From assembly GCA_027371625.1 (NCBI GenBank), contig DAHXMQ010000213.1:1-8885 (forward strand): a stretch of 8,885 nt of DNA. Reading direction: 5' to 3'. Of the stretch, positions 6,574 to 8,885 are shown piece after piece. The notes under the pieces were generated by a model. It had not been told where the DNA came from and searched no databases. It saw nothing but the letters and a program-made list of their open reading frames with translations. Each line of letters starts with the position of its first letter. The first letter of the stretch is position 1. The DNA is from Candidatus Methanoperedentaceae archaeon (GTDB taxonomy: Archaea > Halobacteriota > Methanosarcinia > Methanosarcinales > Methanoperedenaceae). The position numbers were made by a program, and so were the translations under genes.

Positions 6574-6746
6574 AGCGAGAAGATAAATTTACCCAAAAAA
6601 TTAGGCGGTTGTCGTCTAAACAGGTCTCTCTATCGGGACTGCGTTTTGTGAGCAAACACAATAATAAGATGTTTTGGAAATTTCACAGGCGAAAATATTA
6701 TCCGAAATGGAAGCCCGAAGCCGCAAATTTAGAGGTCAAATCATGA
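6570..6746 (+). CDS. Very basic 58-residue protein, function unknown
   Basis: This frame starts with ATGA overlapping the stop of the 92-aa gene (6570-6573) and ends with ATGA overlapping the start of the second methyltransferase (6743-6746). It thus bridges the two genes exactly. The product is rich in Lys and Arg (MKREDKFTQKIRRLSSKQ near the start, KFHRRKYYPKWKPE near the end) and could bind nucleic acid, but no family is recognised. The double stop-start overlap is strong evidence for coupled translation. It also fixes the start of the following gene at 6743 rather than the TTG at 6674. Confidence 0.6.
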   Translation: MKREDKFTQKIRRLSSKQVSLSGLRFVSKHNNKMFWKFHRRKYYPKWKPEAANLEVKS

Positions 6747-7720
6747 TACACGTTGGTTCGTCAATCAAGATGTCAGAAATTAAATCCGGCTCTGTTCAAC
6801 TTCTATTTGAATCTCCGCCTTATGAGAAGATGCAGCAATGTTGCGAAGATTCGGGATGCTTGACTAATTTTCAAGGGAAAGCATTCGTTGATGAGTTTAA
6901 GAAGTTTCTGCCCGAGCGCTTAAGAGTTCTATCCGATACTGGCTCCTATGTCTTGAACTTCCAGGCTCAGGTCATTGATGGCTTCACGTCTCCGTCAGAA
7001 TTTTTACTGCCAGTGGCTGTTGTTGACGCTGGTTTTCACTTAGTTCAAGCCCACCACTGGAGTAAACCCAATGCGATGCCATTTTCCACGGATAAGCGGC
7101 TCAAGAATTCCCATGAATACTTTTGGCATTTCGCGAAGTCAAGGGAGTATGTTTTCAACAAAGATTTTATTCGGGAGCCTTCTGAATGGGCATCTAAAGA
7201 TTCTCGCTCAGAGAAATACAATCCATTAGGCAAGGACCCGGGGAATGTGTTTTCTCTTCCGAAGTCTCAAGACCAAGAAAGCTTTAATCACCCTGGAAAA
7301 ATGCGGAAAGATATCGCTACCCGCTTTATCAAACTTCTCAGTAATCCTGGTGATTTGGTTCTCGACGGTTTTTCTGGTACGGGGCAGACTGGCGTAGAAG
7401 CCTTGGCGTTGAATAGGAAATTTGTCGGCTACGAACTACACTCTCAGCGAGCGGAAGAAGCTCAAAAGAGACTCGGTATCAATAGAATGGAGGACGTGAT
7501 TATGACTAAGACGTGGTTAAACGCTGAAGAAGTTGCCGCCTACACAGGCTTGGCTTTAGCAACGGTTCGCACTAAGACCTGTCGCGGGCAAATTCCGACA
7601 CATAAAATTGGGAGAACGCCTCGATATCACCGAGATGAAATTGACTCGTGGATTAGAAATGGAGGAAGAATGGAAGGACTCAACATACAACAATCTCCAA
7701 CAACTCCCAACTTGACTTAA
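6743..7720 (+). CDS. Beta-class DNA methyltransferase fused in frame to an excisionase-type HTH domain (325 aa)
   Basis: The N-terminal part is a second amino-methyltransferase. SPPY (residues 24-27) is the catalytic motif IV and LDGFSGTG (207-214) the AdoMet-binding motif I, again in beta-class order. The methyltransferase ends near residue 250 (EEAQKRLGINR). With no stop codon the frame continues into residues 254-325, a MerR/HTH_17-like domain (WLNAEEVAAYTG, then TPRYHRDEIDSWI) typical of excisionases. The start at 6743 is chosen for AGAGG at 6731-6735 with seven-base spacing and for the ATGA overlap with the 58-codon ORF. The linker codons also contain a ribosome binding site, so two products may be made: the full fusion and the free HTH protein. 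It differs clearly from the methyltransferase at 5159, so the target sites probably differ. No cognate endonuclease is seen. Confidence 0.85.
   Translation: MIHVGSSIKMSEIKSGSVQLLFESPPYEKMQQCCEDSGCLTNFQGKAFVDEFKKFLPERLRVLSDTGSYVLNFQAQVIDGFTSPSEFLLPVAVVDAGFHLVQAHHWSKPNAMPFSTDKRLKNSHEYFWHFAKSREYVFNKDFIREPSEWASKDSRSEKYNPLGKDPGNVFSLPKSQDQESFNHPGKMRKDIATRFIKLLSNPGDLVLDGFSGTGQTGVEALALNRKFVGYELHSQRAEEAQKRLGINRMEDVIMTKTWLNAEEVAAYTGLALATVRTKTCRGQIPTHKIGRTPRYHRDEIDSWIRNGGRMEGLNIQQSPTTPNLT
7489..7493 (+). promoter_or_regulatory. Internal ribosome binding site for the free HTH protein
   Basis: GGAGG lies eight bases upstream of the ATG at 7502, inside the methyltransferase reading frame. It is better spaced than many other sites in this window. 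It sits exactly between the methyltransferase and HTH domains, where a separate gene start would be expected. Confidence 0.65.
7502..7720 (+). CDS. Excisionase-like HTH_17 protein from an internal start (72 aa)
   Basis: This is probably a recombination directionality factor or small regulator that binds DNA near the attachment site and pushes the integrase towards excision. The domain reads WLNAEEVAAYTG, then LATVRTKTCRGQIP, then TPRYHRDEIDSWIRNGG, matching the helix-turn-helix plus wing layout of excisionase-family proteins. The ATG at 7502 has GGAGG eight bases upstream, so it can be made on its own from within the methyltransferase-HTH frame. It lies 37 bases before the integrase, the standard xis-int order. 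The tail after residue 57 is probably disordered. A phage repressor-like regulator is an alternative role. Confidence 0.7.
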   Translation: MTKTWLNAEEVAAYTGLALATVRTKTCRGQIPTHKIGRTPRYHRDEIDSWIRNGGRMEGLNIQQSPTTPNLT

Positions 7721-7757
7721 TGGTCTCTGTCCGCTATTGTCCTATAGAGGTGAATTT

Positions 7758-8885
7758 ATGGCTAATGGTATTTGGGTTCGTAAAAGGTCTTCTGATAAAC
7801 CGCCTGAAGTTTGGATTGTATTTAAAGACCAGTTAGGCAAAAGACACAGGCAAAAAATTGGAATTGACGCGTCCAATATGCGCCGTTTGGCTAAAGAAGT
7901 CTTGGATAAAAAACGAGGGGAGATTGTTAGCGGGAAATATTTCCCCGAGCGTAAAGGCGCTTCCTATACTTTGGGGCAAGCGTGCGCTAAATATATCCAA
8001 CTCTGGGTGCCTCAACTCAGAAGTGACTTTTCAAGGCGTCGTATTGAGGAAACGCCACAGGAGTTAAAAGCCATGAAATTAGTCGATATAACGCCGGAGA
8101 TACTTCAATTTCATTACAACGCCAAACTACTTAAAACTTCGCCCTCGACAGCGAATCGTTGGCTTTCCGTCATTAAATCCGTTATCAATCGAGCGATAGA
8201 GTGGCACGATTTCTATGGCGAAAATCCGGCAAGAAAAGTTAAATGCCAGCGCAATAATCCCGCACGAACTCGTTACCTTGACTCGAAAGAAATTATCCGG
8301 TTCCTTTCTTGTTGCGACGCGCGTTTAGTTCCTATCGTCTTGACTGCGATTCTTACGGGGATGCGGAAACAGGAAATTCTTGGCTTGCGTTGGGAAAACA
8401 TTGATTTAAATCGTTCAATAATGAATTTGATTAAGACTAAAACGGGAAAGGCGCGTATAGTTCCAATCTCTCCAAAATTGCGCGAGATTTTGGGTTGCAT
8501 GTCTCCCCAAAAAGATGGGCTGGTCTTTCGCCTTGCCGATATTACTTTTAGAAGGCTTTTTGATAAAGCGCGGGCGAAATCCGGCTTGCGCCATTTTGTT
8601 TTTCATGATTTAAGAAGGACTTTTGGAACGCATTTCATTTTAAAAACCCAGGATCTAAATAGTCTGCGGGTAATTCTCGGGCATTCTACTCTACAAATGA
8701 CTCAGCGATATCTTGGCGTTACGGAAGAAGTTCTTCACCATGGTGTGGCTTTGGTCGATGGCGTGGTCCCAGCTACTACCGATGTTATGGGAGATTGCCC
8801 TACATTGCTGGATGTTGACGTTCCTTTGTTAGGACACCGCGTTGGACACCAAGCCTCTTTGCATGAAAAACAAAATGGCGCAAGC
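7758..8885 (+). CDS. int: Tyrosine integrase, 3' end outside window
   Basis: This is a site-specific recombinase that would integrate and excise the element at its attachment site. The frame is open from the ATG at 7758 to the window end (376 codons), so the stop codon lies outside. AGAGGTGA (7746-7753) is a strong ribosome binding site four bases before the ATG. The N-terminal region (IWVRKRSSDKPPEVW, RQKIGIDA) resembles an arm-type DNA-binding domain, and a core-binding helical domain follows up to about residue 165. The catalytic set is complete: Arg203 (TGMRKQE), Lys228 (TKTGK), His283 and Arg286 (HDLRR), His309 (GHS) and the nucleophile Tyr318 (RYLGV). About 58 residues follow Tyr318, so little is probably missing. 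The gene follows the excisionase-like HTH by 37 bases with no promoter seen between them. Confidence 0.93.
   Translation, partial: MANGIWVRKRSSDKPPEVWIVFKDQLGKRHRQKIGIDASNMRRLAKEVLDKKRGEIVSGKYFPERKGASYTLGQACAKYIQLWVPQLRSDFSRRRIEETPQELKAMKLVDITPEILQFHYNAKLLKTSPSTANRWLSVIKSVINRAIEWHDFYGENPARKVKCQRNNPARTRYLDSKEIIRFLSCCDARLVPIVLTAILTGMRKQEILGLRWENIDLNRSIMNLIKTKTGKARIVPISPKLREILGCMSPQKDGLVFRLADITFRRLFDKARAKSGLRHFVFHDLRRTFGTHFILKTQDLNSLRVILGHSTLQMTQRYLGVTEEVLHHGVALVDGVVPATTDVMGDCPTLLDVDVPLLGHRVGHQASLHEKQNGAS

Noticed and set aside
6674..6742. TTG start for the second methyltransferase
   Set aside because: The ATGA overlap with the 58-codon ORF and AGAGG before the ATG at 6743 make the later start more likely.
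8832..8850. GGACACC repeated 12 bases apart, possible integrase arm sites
   Set aside because: Two short copies are explained by the coded LGHRVGHQ, and no further copies are visible nearby.
1..8885. CRISPR arrays, tRNA or rRNA genes, insertion sequences
   Set aside because: No regularly spaced repeats, no cloverleaf-type tRNA end and no transposase or terminal repeats were recognised on either strand by eye.

Overview
This window looks like one end of an integrated bacterial mobile element, such as a prophage, phage satellite or integrative plasmid. It holds a replication module, two DNA methyltransferases, an excisionase-like helix-turn-helix domain and a tyrosine integrase. Strong AGGAGG-type ribosome binding sites, overlapping ATGA and TAATG junctions and densely packed short genes indicate a bacterial host. 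The phylum cannot be read from this sequence. G+C was hand-counted on a few 60-base lines only. It is about 47-50% in the primase-helicase gene and about 35-37% in part of the single minus-strand gene.

Layout. Positions 3-1961 (+) carry a Toprim primase / AAA+ helicase whose 5' end lies outside the window. A 124-residue protein of unknown function (1978-2352) follows, preceded by a strong ribosome binding site. The only minus-strand gene (2447-3430, 327 aa, unknown) comes next. It has its own sigma70-like promoter at 3500-3527, and a GC-rich stem-loop lies just past its stop codon. This is the arrangement of a 'moron' cargo gene. The plus strand resumes with a 141-aa unknown protein (3573-3998) and a RepA/DnaB-like RecA-fold ATPase with a C-terminal winged helix (4094-5062).

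From 5062 to 7720 the genes are nearly contiguous. They are a 43-codon coupled ORF, a beta-class DNA methyltransferase (5159-6151), a 28-codon ORF with an excellent ribosome binding site, a 92-aa protein, a 58-codon very basic ORF with ATGA overlaps at both ends, and a second beta-class methyltransferase. The second methyltransferase runs in frame, without a stop, into an excisionase-type HTH domain. That HTH domain also has its own ribosome binding site and ATG. After 37 bases comes a tyrosine integrase (7758 to the window end, catalytic set complete, stop codon not reached).

How they may work together (inference). The primase-helicase and the RepA-like ATPase would replicate the excised element. 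The methyltransferases would mark its DNA against host restriction, or act in regulation. The HTH protein and integrase would control excision and integration. No restriction endonuclease, structural phage gene, tRNA or attachment site is visible. The most unusual points are the methyltransferase-HTH read-through gene with an internal start, the self-promoted antisense cargo gene with an ambiguous start, and the chain of very small coupled ORFs.
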